Notes under the pieces: generated by a model | Databases searched by the model: none | What the model saw: only the letters and a program-made list of their open reading frames with translations | Told to the model about the DNA's origin: nothing | Shown here: positions 1 through 11,258 of the stretch, one piece after another | Position numbering within the stretch: the stretch's first letter is position 1 | How the letters are laid out: every line of letters starts with the position of its first letter | Translations under genes and position numbers: made by a program | Assembly (NCBI GenBank): GCA_036490515.1 | Contig: DASXDU010000005.1 | Span: 182,201 to 246,200 of the forward strand | DNA length: 64,000 nt | Direction: 5' to 3' | Source: Palsa-1150 sp036490515 | GTDB taxonomy: Bacteria > Myxococcota_A > Polyangia > Polyangiales > Polyangiaceae

Positions 1-22
1 ACCGGTGCTACCCTGACCGGTC

Positions 23-1516
23 ATGAAGCGCCGCTCGCTCGCGTGGAGCCCCGTCGCCGCGGGCATCGCAATCGCGGCGTGCAGCGGCGGCGGGAGCAAG
101 GCCAGCGACGACGTCACCCTGGCGCAAGGTTGCTCGCTCAACAGCGACTGCGCCTCGCCCCTCATCTGCGTCTTTTCGCTCTGCCACCAGGCGTGCGCCG
201 AGTCGCGCGACTGTCCCCCGGGCGAGCAGTGCGTCTCGAGCGGGGGCTACTACGTTTGCCTGCTGTCGAACGAGACCGCCTGCGCGACCACGGCCGACTG
301 TCCGAGCGGCCTCGCGTGCGGAACGGACCACCAGTGCCACGACGCCTGCCAGACGGCGAGCGACTGCAAGGTCGGCGGTGAGGTCTGCACCGCGGGCTCC
401 TGCGTCGACGGATCGGGCGCGAGCACGGCCGACGGCGGCGGCGAGGGAGGTTCGAGCGGAGGGGAAGGCGGCGGGGTCGAGGGCGGCGCCGACGCCACGG
501 GAGACGCCCCGGTCAGCGACGGCCCGGCGAAGCCGGCGGACGCGGGGCCGCTCGGGTTCCTCGCGTCGAACCTTCCCCCGTCGAACGTGACGCCGCCGGA
601 CCCCGACGCAGGCACGGCGGTCATCTCGACGCAATGCAACGACTGCCTGCCCGTCACGCCGACGACCATCACGCAGAACGACGGCTCGACCGCGTCGCTC
701 TACGTCCTCGACAGCCTCACCATCCAGTCGAACGCGAGCCTCACGCTCACCGGCCTCGCGCCCGTCATCCTCGTCGTCCTCGGGCCCGTCGACATCCAGG
801 GCCTGCTCAGCGTGGCCGCTCCGACGACGGGGGCGGGCGGACCCGGCGGCTTCGCCTCGGGACCGTCCTCGGGACCCGGCACGGGAACCCCCGGAGGCGA
901 GGGCGCCTACGCGAGCGCGGCGCCGGGCGGCGCCGGGTACTGCGGCGCGGGTGGAGAGGGCAGCTCGCAGACGACGAGCGAAGCTCCGCCCGGCGGTACG
1001 GCGTACGGCAACGCGACGATCACGCCGCTCATCGGCGGCTCCGCCGGGGCAACCTGGAGCACCCAGTACGGGAGCGGCGGTGGCGGAGGGGCGCTGGAGA
1101 TCGCGTCCTCGACGAGCATCACGGTGGGCACGTACGGCGCGATCAACGCGGGCGGCGCCGGAGGCCAGGCGAACGCGACCTCGGCCGGCGGCAGCGGCGG
1201 CGCCATCCTGCTCGAAGCGCCGGCGGTGACGGTCGCCGGGACGCTCGCGGCGAACGGCGGCGGGGGCGGACCGGGCGGCGCGTCGGCTCTCGCGAGCGCC
1301 CAGCCTGCGACCGGCGGCGTCTCGGCTGCCGCAGTCGGCGGCGACGGGAGCGGCGGCACGACGCTGAACGGACAGGACGCTACCGGAGGCGGAGGCGGCG
1401 GCGGCGGCGCCGGGTGGATCCGCATCAACACGGGCGGCGGCAGCGCGACCATCACGGGGACGCTCAGCCCCGCGCAGACGACGAGCTGCGTCAGTCAGGG
1501 CACGATCGGCGGCTGA
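23..1516 (+). CDS. Cys-rich, Gly-rich surface lipoprotein
   Basis: Protein of 497 residues. The N-terminus is a lipoprotein signal (positive start, short hydrophobic stretch, lipobox I-A-A-C with the acylated Cys near residue 20), so the product should be anchored in the cell envelope. Residues about 35-130 hold many short Cys motifs of the 'CxxNxDC' and 'DCPxGxxC' kind, typical of myxobacterial surface proteins. From about residue 135 onward the chain is rich in Gly, Ala and Ser with many GG pairs, probably an extended or beta-helical repeat region. The ATG at 23 directly precedes the signal peptide. No enzymatic motif is visible and no function is assigned. The gene converges on the next one. 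Confidence 0.85.
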   Translation: MKRRSLAWSPVAAGIAIAACSGGGSKASDDVTLAQGCSLNSDCASPLICVFSLCHQACAESRDCPPGEQCVSSGGYYVCLLSNETACATTADCPSGLACGTDHQCHDACQTASDCKVGGEVCTAGSCVDGSGASTADGGGEGGSSGGEGGGVEGGADATGDAPVSDGPAKPADAGPLGFLASNLPPSNVTPPDPDAGTAVISTQCNDCLPVTPTTITQNDGSTASLYVLDSLTIQSNASLTLTGLAPVILVVLGPVDIQGLLSVAAPTTGAGGPGGFASGPSSGPGTGTPGGEGAYASAAPGGAGYCGAGGEGSSQTTSEAPPGGTAYGNATITPLIGGSAGATWSTQYGSGGGGGALEIASSTSITVGTYGAINAGGAGGQANATSAGGSGGAILLEAPAVTVAGTLAANGGGGGPGGASALASAQPATGGVSAAAVGGDGSGGTTLNGQDATGGGGGGGGAGWIRINTGGGSATITGTLSPAQTTSCVSQGTIGG

Positions 1517-1587
1517 AACGTGGAACGCGCGAAGGCGGCGAGCCTGTCGATCGACGACCGGCTCGCCGTCCTGCGCGCCCCGTGCCG

Positions 1588-3747
1588 CTACTTCGCGAGC
1601 TTGTAGAGGCCGAACCCGGAGATCCAGTAGATGGCGTTCGCGTCCACCGCGACGGCGCTCGACGTGGGAGCCACCTCGGCGAGGACCGTCGGGCCGGTGG
1701 CCGGGCAGCCGGACTCGGGGCAGGTCATGAGCGCTCCCGACGACGTTCCACCGATCCAGTAGGCGGACGTGCCGTCCACCGCGACTCCATCGACGTTGTC
1801 TGCGGTGCCGCCGCCGCCCCAGAAGGCCTTGGACGAGCACGTGCCGCTCGTCGCGCACTTGTAGAGTCCCACGAGGGGCGCGGCGTCGTTGCCGTGAGAG
1901 TACGCGCCGATCCAGACCGAGCTTCCGTCCGCGACCATCGCGAAGGGGAGGATGCCCGTGAGGAGCGTCGTCCCCGCGCACGCGGTGGAGCCGAGCGGGC
2001 ACGAGGCGACGCGGTAGTTGACGGCGTCGCCGAAGTAGACGTTCCTGGTGTCGAGGGCGACCGGGCCGCCGACGCCCGAGAAGACGCTCGAATTGCCGGA
2101 GCCGCTGACCGGGCGGCTGTAGAGCTCCGCGGGTCCCGTCGTGAAGTCGAGCGCGTAGTAGAGGCGCGCGCTGCCCGGGTCGAACGCGGGAGAGAACGCC
2201 TGGGCGCTGCCGCTCATCAGCGTCGTCGCGGCGCCGCCCGTACGGGGCACGATGAAGAGGCCCCCGTCGTCCTGGTTGGCCTCGCCCGTGGCGAGGAAGA
2301 GGACGTTGCCGTAGGCGCCGGGTGGAGGGACCGCGATCGTGGCGGCGTAGCTGGTGTTCGACGGAGCGGCGTAGACGACGTTCCCCGCCCCGCAGCCGCC
2401 GGTGAGGGGGCACGAGTAGAAGTTCGTGCCGTCGCTCCAGTACGCGTTGCTCGCGTCGATGGCCATGTACGTGCCGCCCGTCGGCGAGAGGACGAACTGC
2501 TGGCACACGCCCGCGCTGCACGCGCCGCCGAGGCAGGAGTGCCCGCAGGCGCCGCAATTGAGCCCGTCGGTCTGCGTGTCGACGCAGCTCGCCCCGCACA
2601 TCGTCTGGAGGCACTCGCACGCGCCTGCCGCGGAGCACACGTCGCCGCTCGCGCACGTGCCGCACGCGGCGCCGCCGGTGCCGCACGACGCGGGGGACTC
2701 GGAGGCCCAGGGGACGCAGGCGCCGGTCGCGCTGCAGCAGCCGTCGGGGCAGGAGCTCGACGTGCACTCGCACGCGCCGCCCGCGCACACCTGGCCGGCG
2801 GAGCACGCGTGGCCGCAGGTGCCGCAGTTCGCGCCGTCGGTCGCGAGGTCCTTGCACGCGCCCGCGCACGAGGTGGTGCCGGGCTCGCAGGTGCACGCGC
2901 CCGACGAGCACACCTCGTCGGCGACGCACGCGCCGCACGCGGCGCCGCCGGTGCCGCACGAGGAGACCGACTCCTGCGCCCACGGGACGCACGCGCCGCT
3001 CGCGCTGCAGCACCCGTCCGGGCACGACGCCGCGGTGCACTCGCACGTGCCGGCGGAGCACCCCTGGCCGGCGCCGCACGCGACGCCGCAGGCGCCGCAG
3101 TGCGAGGCGACCGTCACGTTCGTCTCGCAGCCGTCGTCCGGGTTCCCGTCGCAGTCCGCCCAGCCGGGCGCGCACGAGGACGCGGGCACCGAGCAGGCGC
3201 CCGACGCCGTGCACGTGGTGGCGCCCGTGACGTGGGCGAGCGCGGTGCAATCGTGGCCGCACGCGCCGCAGTCGTGCACGTCGTTCGCGACGCATGCGCC
3301 GCTGCACGTGAGGTCGCCGGTCGGGCACCCGCCCTGCGCCTCGGCGGCCGCGTCGGGTGTGGTCGCGCCCGCGTCGGGTGTGGTGGCGGCCGCGTCGGGT
3401 GTGGTGGCGCCCGCGTCGGCGGTGCTCGCTCCGTCCGACGCGGTGGCCGGACCGCCGTCGTCTTCCGTGGCACCTCCGTCGGGACCGGACCCCTGGGCAT
3501 CGGACGTCCCGTCCTTCGCCGCGTCGCCGGGGGCCGCGGCGCCGTCGGTGCCCGTGGCCTGCGCGTCGGGAGTGCCGATGATGACGACGCCGCCGTCGTG
3601 GGCTCCACCGGCCGCGTCCGTGGCAGGCGCTGCATCGGACTGGACGTCGGACGCGTCGCCGTCGGGGGATGCGTCGGAGGGGGAGCCGCCGCAGGCGGTC
3701 AGCGCGGCGAGGAGGAGGGCAAAGGGGAGGGCCGTTCGGCGGTTCAT
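1588..3747 (-). CDS. Cys-rich lipoprotein with C-terminal beta-propeller-like region
   Basis: Protein of 719 residues. It begins MNRRTALPF and has a lipobox L-T-A-C, so it is a predicted lipoprotein. A low-complexity linker rich in Asp, Ala and Thr follows, including three TTPDAGA-type heptads encoded by 21-bp DNA repeats. The middle carries repeated 'NCGxCGxxC' Cys modules (for example LNCGACGHSC) as found in many myxobacterial surface proteins. The C-terminal ~300 residues have repeated blocks with Y/W-x-D/G patterns that look like a beta-propeller. A longer reading frame extends upstream, but the lipoprotein signal fixes the start at 3747. A 40-nt element repeated upstream of the gene at 10127 lies just 5' of it. 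Function unknown; probably outer-membrane surface. Confidence 0.85.
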   Translation of the reverse strand: MNRRTALPFALLLAALTACGGSPSDASPDGDASDVQSDAAPATDAAGGAHDGGVVIIGTPDAQATGTDGAAAPGDAAKDGTSDAQGSGPDGGATEDDGGPATASDGASTADAGATTPDAAATTPDAGATTPDAAAEAQGGCPTGDLTCSGACVANDVHDCGACGHDCTALAHVTGATTCTASGACSVPASSCAPGWADCDGNPDDGCETNVTVASHCGACGVACGAGQGCSAGTCECTAASCPDGCCSASGACVPWAQESVSSCGTGGAACGACVADEVCSSGACTCEPGTTSCAGACKDLATDGANCGTCGHACSAGQVCAGGACECTSSSCPDGCCSATGACVPWASESPASCGTGGAACGTCASGDVCSAAGACECLQTMCGASCVDTQTDGLNCGACGHSCLGGACSAGVCQQFVLSPTGGTYMAIDASNAYWSDGTNFYSCPLTGGCGAGNVVYAAPSNTSYAATIAVPPPGAYGNVLFLATGEANQDDGGLFIVPRTGGAATTLMSGSAQAFSPAFDPGSARLYYALDFTTGPAELYSRPVSGSGNSSVFSGVGGPVALDTRNVYFGDAVNYRVASCPLGSTACAGTTLLTGILPFAMVADGSSVWIGAYSHGNDAAPLVGLYKCATSGTCSSKAFWGGGGTADNVDGVAVDGTSAYWIGGTSSGALMTCPESGCPATGPTVLAEVAPTSSAVAVDANAIYWISGFGLYKLAK
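3350..3412. repeat. 21-bp tandem repeat, three copies
   Basis: Three consecutive 21-bp units inside the linker of the minus-strand lipoprotein encode TTPDAGA/TTPDAAA heptads. The unit is a multiple of three, so copy changes would alter linker length without breaking the frame. Confidence 0.8.
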
Positions 3748-3809
3748 GGCGTTCCTGGGGTGCGGAGGGCCGTCGCGCGCCTCGAGGGATTCGAGGCGGC
3801 CGCTCTCCG

Positions 3810-3849
3810 TGCCTTCCCATCGGCTGCCGGCCGGAAAAGTTGCTTCGAA
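3810..3849 (-). promoter_or_regulatory. 40-nt conserved upstream element, copy 1
   Basis: Read on the minus strand, this stretch starts TTCGAAGCAACTT and ends CCGATGGGAAGGCA. It matches the stretch at 10088-10127 (plus strand) at 34 of 40 positions. Both lie immediately upstream of a gene. The AACTT block, a GC-rich spacer and a downstream CCGATGG block resemble the -35/-10 layout of ECF-sigma promoters. That role is an inference. Confidence 0.4.
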
Positions 3850-3993
3850 AGGAGCGCGGGGTCGTCGTGGACGTGCGCGGGGTCGGCATCCGGGCTGCCT
3901 GTCACCCGTCCGGGCGACGCCGACGACCGTCCAAAGCCAGCCCTCGAGGGCGCCCGCCCTGTAAGACCGAGCCACCGCCTGCGTTTCTCTGCC

Positions 3994-4512
3994 ATGAACC
4001 GCACCGAGCTCCCCATCGCCTCTCCCTGCAGCGCCGACTGGACGACGATGACGCTGGCCGACCGGGGTCGCTTCTGCGGGGAGTGCCGCAAGGTGGTCCG
4101 CGAGCTGGCGCAGCTCACCGAGCGCGAGGCGCGCGCGCTCCTCGCGTCGCCGCCCACCGAGGGCCTCTGCGTGCGCTACGTGCACGACACGACGGGCGAG
4201 ATCGTCTTCCGGCCCGACGTGCCCGCGAGCGCCCTCTCGCGGGCGAAGCGGGTGGCGGCCCTCGCGCTCGCCGTGGCCCTTCCCCTCGCCGCGACCGGCT
4301 GCATGGGCGCGCCGGCGCAGATGATGGGCGCCGTGCGGCCGGTGCCGCCGGACCCGCCGGCCGAGACGATGGGCGCGGTGACGATGGGCGCGCCGCCCGT
4401 GCCGGTGGCGACCGACGGCGGAGCCCCGGTCACGCCGGTCGATCCGCCCTCGACCGCCGGCGGCGCCGACGCAGGTGGCCCGTTCGCGCCCGCGCCCTCA
4501 GGGAATCGCTAG
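3994..4512 (+). CDS. small RFCGxC-domain membrane protein
   Basis: Protein of 172 residues. The N-terminal ~65 residues carry a compact motif series: PC-x3-W-x2-M, then RFCGEC-x-K-x-V, then L-x2-LT-x3-A-x2-LL and a C-V-R. A related motif series is known at the N-terminus of many Bacteroidota TonB-like or carboxypeptidase-like proteins, where the three Cys suggest metal binding. A hydrophobic segment around residues 88-105 (ALALAVALPLAATGC) is followed by a Pro-rich tail with repeated MGA units. A second family member lies at 20393-21139 in this window. The function is unknown. The stop overlaps the end of the convergent thioredoxin gene by 15 bp. Confidence 0.75.
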   Translation: MNRTELPIASPCSADWTTMTLADRGRFCGECRKVVRELAQLTEREARALLASPPTEGLCVRYVHDTTGEIVFRPDVPASALSRAKRVAALALAVALPLAATGCMGAPAQMMGAVRPVPPDPPAETMGAVTMGAPPVPVATDGGAPVTPVDPPSTAGGADAGGPFAPAPSGNR

Positions 4513-4923
4513 CGTCGCGGCGATCGCGTTCGCGTTCATCGCGCCGGCGACCCGCTTGGACTCGCGCCCGTCCTTCATCAGCACCATCGTGGGGATGCTC
4601 CGGATGCCGAAGCGGCCCGCCACGTCCGGCAGGGCGTCGGTGTCGACCTTGGCGACGACGACGCGGCCCGCGCGCTCCTTGGCGAGCTTCTCGAGCTCGG
4701 GCGCGACGGCGCGGCACGGCCCGCACCACGCGGCCCAGAAGTCGACGAGGACGGGGACGCCGGCGCCGGAGACGAGCTCGTCGAACTCCTGCGCGCTGCC
4801 GACCGTGACGGGCCTGGCGAGCGGAAGGAGCGGCGCCTTGCACGCGGCGCAGCGCGCCCGGTCGGCCATGCGCGCGGCGGGCACGCGGTTCGGCCGCTCG
4901 CACGAGGGGCACGCGACGATCAT
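4498..4923 (-). CDS. trxC: thioredoxin 2 with N-terminal zinc finger
   Basis: Protein of 141 residues, a usual length for thioredoxin 2. The N-terminus has two CxxC pairs (C5/C8 and C25/C28) that form the TrxC-type zinc finger. The thioredoxin fold follows with the WCGPC active site at residues 66-70, the DFWAAWC context, and the SIPT cis-proline segment. It reduces disulfides in the cytoplasm using electrons from thioredoxin reductase, which is not in this window. It overlaps the tail of the convergent upstream gene and is divergent from the copper ATPase. Confidence 0.93.
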   Translation of the reverse strand: MIVACPSCERPNRVPAARMADRARCAACKAPLLPLARPVTVGSAQEFDELVSGAGVPVLVDFWAAWCGPCRAVAPELEKLAKERAGRVVVAKVDTDALPDVAGRFGIRSIPTMVLMKDGRESKRVAGAMNANAIAATLAIP

Positions 4924-4981
4924 GCGGCCAAGGTGGGGCTGACGGGGAGCGCGTCAAGCCCTACGTTCCCCGCGCGCACCC

Positions 4982-7387
<2,406 letters not shown>

Positions 7388-7449
7388 GAGAGCGTGGGCC
7401 GCCGCGGGCCGTGGGTCGCTCGCGCGCTCGTGCACGCGTGCGCGTGCGC

Positions 7450-8361
7450 TCAGAGCATCGAGAGCGCGCGACCGATGGCGGTCGCGAGGGGGCCGCGCGG
7501 CGCGAGGTCGCGGGCGCGCTCGAGGGCCGTGCGGGTGTCGTTGCGGCGGAGGGCGTCGACGCACGCCGCGGCGGGAGCCTCGGACCAGCGGTCGGGGACG
7601 AGCGCGCGGTCGTCGTCGGCGGCGCCGCTGCCGGCCATCGCCTCGGTCACGCCCTGGGCGCGCGGAGGGCGAGAGGCGCGCGGGGCGCCGTCGTCGTGCG
7701 GGCCGCACGCGTCGGCCGCAGGAAGGGGCAGCGCGGGGTTCGCGCGGTAGGCGTCCTCGAGCTTCGCGCGGCACGCGGCCACGAGCTCGTCGGCCGCCGC
7801 CTCGAAGGCGCGGCGCGCCTGGTCGTCCGAGACCAGGATGGGGGCGCGGAGGCTCGACCGCGCACCCTCGGCGAGCGTGTCGAACGCGGCCTCGGAACGG
7901 GAGCTGCCGATCGCGGCCTCGAGGGCCATCGACGCGGCGGCGACCTGGCGGCCGCGCGCGTCCGCCCCGAGGATCCGCCCGTAGACCGTGAAGATGCCGG
8001 GGGTGGGCGTCTGCCCGGCGTGCGTCATCGCGGCGAGCTCCTGGGTGGCCGCCGTCGCGACGTCCATGCACAGGTGGAGGGACGTGGTCGCCGCGACCGC
8101 GGCGCCGTCCACGGTGGTGCGGGGCGGGTGGGAGACGGCGAGGGCCGACCGGAGGGCCTCCTCGGCGCCCGAGGCCGCCTGCTCGCAGCGGCGCGCGGCG
8201 GGCTCGTTCGCGGCCATCCAGGCGCGCTCGGCCTCGGCCGACGAGGCGCCGGCCGGGGTGACGACCTGCGTCGTCGCCGACGCCCCTGCGCAGCCGGCCA
8301 GGACCGGGAGGGAGAGGATCGAGAGGAGCACGAGGCGAAGCCCCGTCCGCATGGAACCCAT
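7450..8361 (-). CDS. predicted lipoprotein of unknown function
   Basis: Protein of 303 residues. The lipoprotein signal has lipobox L-A-G-C (Cys 24 from this start; an internal ATG three codons later, at 8352, is an equally good start). The mature part is mostly alpha-helical by composition, Ala-rich, with several scattered Cys (for example near CMDVAT and ADACG) and no recognised domain. It lies between the convergent copper ATPase and the divergent Hsp70-like gene. Nothing in the sequence tells its role. Confidence 0.75.
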   Translation of the reverse strand: MGSMRTGLRLVLLSILSLPVLAGCAGASATTQVVTPAGASSAEAERAWMAANEPAARRCEQAASGAEEALRSALAVSHPPRTTVDGAAVAATTSLHLCMDVATAATQELAAMTHAGQTPTPGIFTVYGRILGADARGRQVAAASMALEAAIGSSRSEAAFDTLAEGARSSLRAPILVSDDQARRAFEAAADELVAACRAKLEDAYRANPALPLPAADACGPHDDGAPRASRPPRAQGVTEAMAGSGAADDDRALVPDRWSEAPAAACVDALRRNDTRTALERARDLAPRGPLATAIGRALSML

Positions 8362-8406
8362 GCAGCCTTGTACGCACGGTGCGTGCCGCTACTTCCCTCC
8401 GTCGAC

Positions 8407-8412
8407 TATGCT
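8407..8412 (+). promoter_or_regulatory. -10-like element TATGCT upstream of the Hsp70-like gene
   Basis: TATGCT in otherwise very GC-rich DNA, 19 nt before the GTG start at 8432 and just before a GGAGAG ribosome-binding sequence. The ATG at 8408 lies inside this element, which argues against it as the start codon. Confidence 0.45.
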
Positions 8413-8431
8413 TGGCCCCCGGAGAGTCGCC

Positions 8432-9982
8432 GTGCGCCTGGGGATCGACTTCGGCACCACACGCACCGTCGTCGCCTGCGCCGACCGCGGGAACTACCCG
8501 GTCGTCGGCTTCACGGACGACGCGGGCGACGCCATCGACTGGGTGCCGTCGATCGTCGCGGAGCGAGGCGGTGAGCTCTGCTTCGGGCTCGACGCGCTCG
8601 CCGTCGCGGGCGACCCGTCGTTCACCGTCGCGCGCTCCTTCAAGCGGTGGCTCGGCGCTCCCGACGCGGCGCCGTCGAAGCTCGTCCGGGTGGGGGCCGT
8701 CACCCTCACGCTGGGGGATCTGGTCACGCGGTTCCTCGGGCACGTACGCGACGCGCTCCTCACGCGGTCGAACGCCGCGCGGTCGCTCTCGCGCGCGACG
8801 GAGCTCGTCGCCGCCGTCGGCACGCCCGCCAACGCGCGCGCGGCGCAGCGCCTCGTGACGCTCGACGCGTTCCGGCGGGCGGGCTTCGCGGTGCACGCGA
8901 TGATCCACGAGCCGTCGGCGGCCGGCTTCGAGTACACGCACCGGCACCGCGACACGCTGTCGTCGCGACGCGACGCGGTCGTCGTCTACGACCTCGGCGG
9001 CGGCACGTTCGACGCGTCGCTCGTCCGGATGAGCGGGCGCCTCCACGAGGTGCTCGCGACGGCCGGCATCAACCGCCTCGGCGGCGACGATTTCGACGCG
9101 GTCCTCGCGCGCCTCGCGGCCTCGCGGGCTGGCGTCGACCTCGCGCGCGTCGACGACGGGGCGCTCGCGCGTCTGCTCGAGCAGTGCCGCGATCTCAAGG
9201 AGTCGCTCCACCCGAGCTCGCGCGCGATCTCCGTCGACCTCGCCGACGCGCTGGGGCCGGACGCGTCGCGGCCCGAGGTGCGCTTCCCGGTCGACGCGTA
9301 CTACGAGGCGTGCGCGCCGCTCGTCGAGCGGACGCTCGAGGCGATCGCCCCGGTGATGGCGCACCTCGACGTCGAAGGCGCGGGGGATCTCGCGCAGATC
9401 GCGGGCGTGTACGTCGTGGGCGGGGCGAGCGCGCTGCCGGTCGTCGCGCGGATGCTGCGCGAGCGTTACGGCAGGCGCGTCCACCGGTCGCCGCATCCGT
9501 CGGCGGCCATCGCGATCGGCCTGGCCATCGCGGCCGACGAGGGCGCGGGCTTCGAGCTCGCCGACCGCTACTCGCACGTGTTCTGCGTCTTCCGCGAGCG
9601 CGCCGCGGGCCACGAGGTGGTGCTCGACCCCATCTTCACGAAGGCGAGCGCCCTGCCGGCGCGGGCGGCCGCGCCGAGCACGTTCACGCGCGCGTACCGC
9701 GCAGCGCACAACCTCGGGCACTACCGCTTCTTCGAGTGCGCCGCCCTCGACGAGCGCGGCACCCCGCGGGGCGACCTCACGGCCCTCGGCGAGGTGCTCT
9801 TCCCGTTCGACCGCGAGCTCGAGGGGGCAGGGGACCTCGCCGCCCGCGCCGTCGAGCGCCGCGAGGTGCCCGGTCCGCACATCGAGGAGCGGTACACCCT
9901 CGACGAGCACGGCATGGTCGCCGTCGTCATCCGCAACGTCGACAGCGGCCACGAGCGGGAATTCCGCCTCGGCGCGGGGTAG
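8432..9982 (+). CDS. Hsp70-family ATPase (DnaK-like, truncated family member)
   Basis: Protein of 516 residues. The actin-like ATPase fold is clear: phosphate-1 loop LGIDFGTTRTVV at the N-terminus, phosphate-2 motif VVYDLGGGTFDASLV, and an adenosine motif VVGGASALPVV. The ~150 residues after the ATPase domain do not look like a normal DnaK substrate-binding domain plus lid, and the chain is about 100 residues shorter than DnaK, so it is probably a specialised Hsp70 rather than the housekeeping chaperone. The GTG at 8432 is preferred because GGAGAG lies 5 nt upstream; an ATG 24 nt earlier sits in a -10-like box. Confidence 0.88.
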   Translation: MRLGIDFGTTRTVVACADRGNYPVVGFTDDAGDAIDWVPSIVAERGGELCFGLDALAVAGDPSFTVARSFKRWLGAPDAAPSKLVRVGAVTLTLGDLVTRFLGHVRDALLTRSNAARSLSRATELVAAVGTPANARAAQRLVTLDAFRRAGFAVHAMIHEPSAAGFEYTHRHRDTLSSRRDAVVVYDLGGGTFDASLVRMSGRLHEVLATAGINRLGGDDFDAVLARLAASRAGVDLARVDDGALARLLEQCRDLKESLHPSSRAISVDLADALGPDASRPEVRFPVDAYYEACAPLVERTLEAIAPVMAHLDVEGAGDLAQIAGVYVVGGASALPVVARMLRERYGRRVHRSPHPSAAIAIGLAIAADEGAGFELADRYSHVFCVFRERAAGHEVVLDPIFTKASALPARAAAPSTFTRAYRAAHNLGHYRFFECAALDERGTPRGDLTALGEVLFPFDRELEGAGDLAARAVERREVPGPHIEERYTLDEHGMVAVVIRNVDSGHEREFRLGAG

Positions 9983-10087
9983 GCGGGAACCGGCCCGACG
10001 GGGGCGGTGCGGGCGCGACGGGGAGCCGACGGCGGCGACGGCGAGCCTCGCCTGCGTGGCGCGTCAGCCCGGGACGATTTTCGTCGA

Positions 10088-10127
10088 TTCGAAGCAACTT
10101 CCCCCGCCGGCGTCCGATGGGAGGGCA
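10088..10127 (+). promoter_or_regulatory. 40-nt conserved upstream element, copy 2
   Basis: Begins TTCGAAGCAACTT and matches the minus-strand copy at 3810-3849 at 34 of 40 positions. Its last base is the A of the ATG start of the downstream gene, and GGGAGG within it can serve as ribosome-binding site. An ECF-type promoter is possible, as is a shared coding relic, because the same frame reads FEATxPAGxRWEG in both copies. Confidence 0.4.
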
Positions 10128-11257
10128 TGGACCCCATCACGCAGAGAAACAACGACGACGCATGGCAGCGGGCGCAGTCGCTCGCGAGCTCCGGCGGGAC
10201 GGCTCCCGCAGCAACCCCGCAGACCGGTTCGACCACGACCGCACGCCCGGCGGCGCGCGCCGTCGACCTTCAACCGCCCCTCGTGGCGACCGGCGATCCC
10301 ATCCCGAAGCGCTTCCTCGAGGCTGCGGCTGCCCCGACGCCGCTTGGTCTCCAGCGAGATGCGCGCGACGTAGAGACGCAGCGCCGTCTGGACTCCTTCT
10401 TCGCCATGGCGGCGGCACCCTATCGAACGCCGGACGGCGGCTCCGTGAGCGTCACCCCGCCGTTCAAGATGGGAGCGGGGTATCCAGACGAGAAGAAGAC
10501 CACGCAAGCGCACGCGGGCGATCTGGCGGCGGCCGCAGCGCGCGCGCACATCGACGGCGACACGCTGTCTCGGATCGAGATGAGCCGTGGCACTCCGGCG
10601 GAGGTCCACGCGCTCACGCAGGCGCTGCTGGACAGACAGCCACGTGGAACTCCGATGAGCGCAGCAGACGTCCGCAAGCTCATGTTCGATTGCGGCGTCG
10701 GGATCGATTGCGCGGGGTACGCGCAGTCCGCATACCTCTACGCCACCGGCCAGACGCGCGGGCAGGCGGGTCTTCGCTCCCCGGTCGTCGAGGACCTGTC
10801 GAACCTCGCCGGGCGGGGGTACCAGCGCGTCTCCCTCGCGGACCTCCGGCCCGGCGACCTGGTCGTGCTGGGTCCCCAGCACCCCAAGGACCCGCGGGAC
10901 GTCGGGCACCGTGTGATCGTTTACGACGCGCACGTCGCTACGCCGGGCGACATGCGCCACTTGCTTTGGGCGAACGTCGCTGCCGATGCGGGGGTAGGCC
11001 ATCGGGAGCCCGTCCTCGATTCCCCGCAGAGTCGTTTCGCCGTCGGTGGCCCGATTCGCGTCCTCGAGGTGGACGCGTCGTGGGGGTCCGACGGCGATCC
11101 ACAGGTCGGTGGCGTCCAGCGACAGACCTGGTTCCACAACGAGGGCACGGGCGAGTGGGCCGCCGAGGTGAAGGACCAGGCGGGACACGCCGGGTTCTAC
11201 GTCTTCGATGAGCCCTACGGACATCCCCTCGACGGCTTCTACCGGAAGGGGTCCTGA
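10127..11257 (+). CDS. NlpC/P60-like putative cysteine peptidase/amidase
   Basis: Protein of 376 residues. A long N-terminal region without signal peptide, rich in Ala/Pro/Thr, precedes a C-terminal half with NlpC/P60 features: catalytic Cys context IDCAGYAQS (C195), a 'LRPGDLVVL' strand, and VGHRVIVYD with His 261, in the order usual for these cell-wall hydrolases. The match is by motif only; a third polar residue could not be fixed. The lack of a signal peptide means it would act inside the cell or be exported by another route, for example as a contact-dependent effector. The gene is followed, one base after its stop, by a gene for an exported protein. Confidence 0.65.
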   Translation: MDPITQRNNDDAWQRAQSLASSGGTAPAATPQTGSTTTARPAARAVDLQPPLVATGDPIPKRFLEAAAAPTPLGLQRDARDVETQRRLDSFFAMAAAPYRTPDGGSVSVTPPFKMGAGYPDEKKTTQAHAGDLAAAAARAHIDGDTLSRIEMSRGTPAEVHALTQALLDRQPRGTPMSAADVRKLMFDCGVGIDCAGYAQSAYLYATGQTRGQAGLRSPVVEDLSNLAGRGYQRVSLADLRPGDLVVLGPQHPKDPRDVGHRVIVYDAHVATPGDMRHLLWANVAADAGVGHREPVLDSPQSRFAVGGPIRVLEVDASWGSDGDPQVGGVQRQTWFHNEGTGEWAAEVKDQAGHAGFYVFDEPYGHPLDGFYRKGS

Positions 11258-11258
11258 C

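Noticed and set aside
8..3889. A very long open frame on the minus strand (1293 codons) across the first lipoprotein
   Set aside because: Arg/Gly-rich shadow translation of two real genes in high-GC DNA. The lipoprotein signals and Cys modules lie in the other frames.
8408..8410. ATG as start of the Hsp70-like gene
   Set aside because: It lies inside a TATGCT box and has no ribosome-binding sequence, whereas the GTG 24 nt later has GGAGAG at good spacing.
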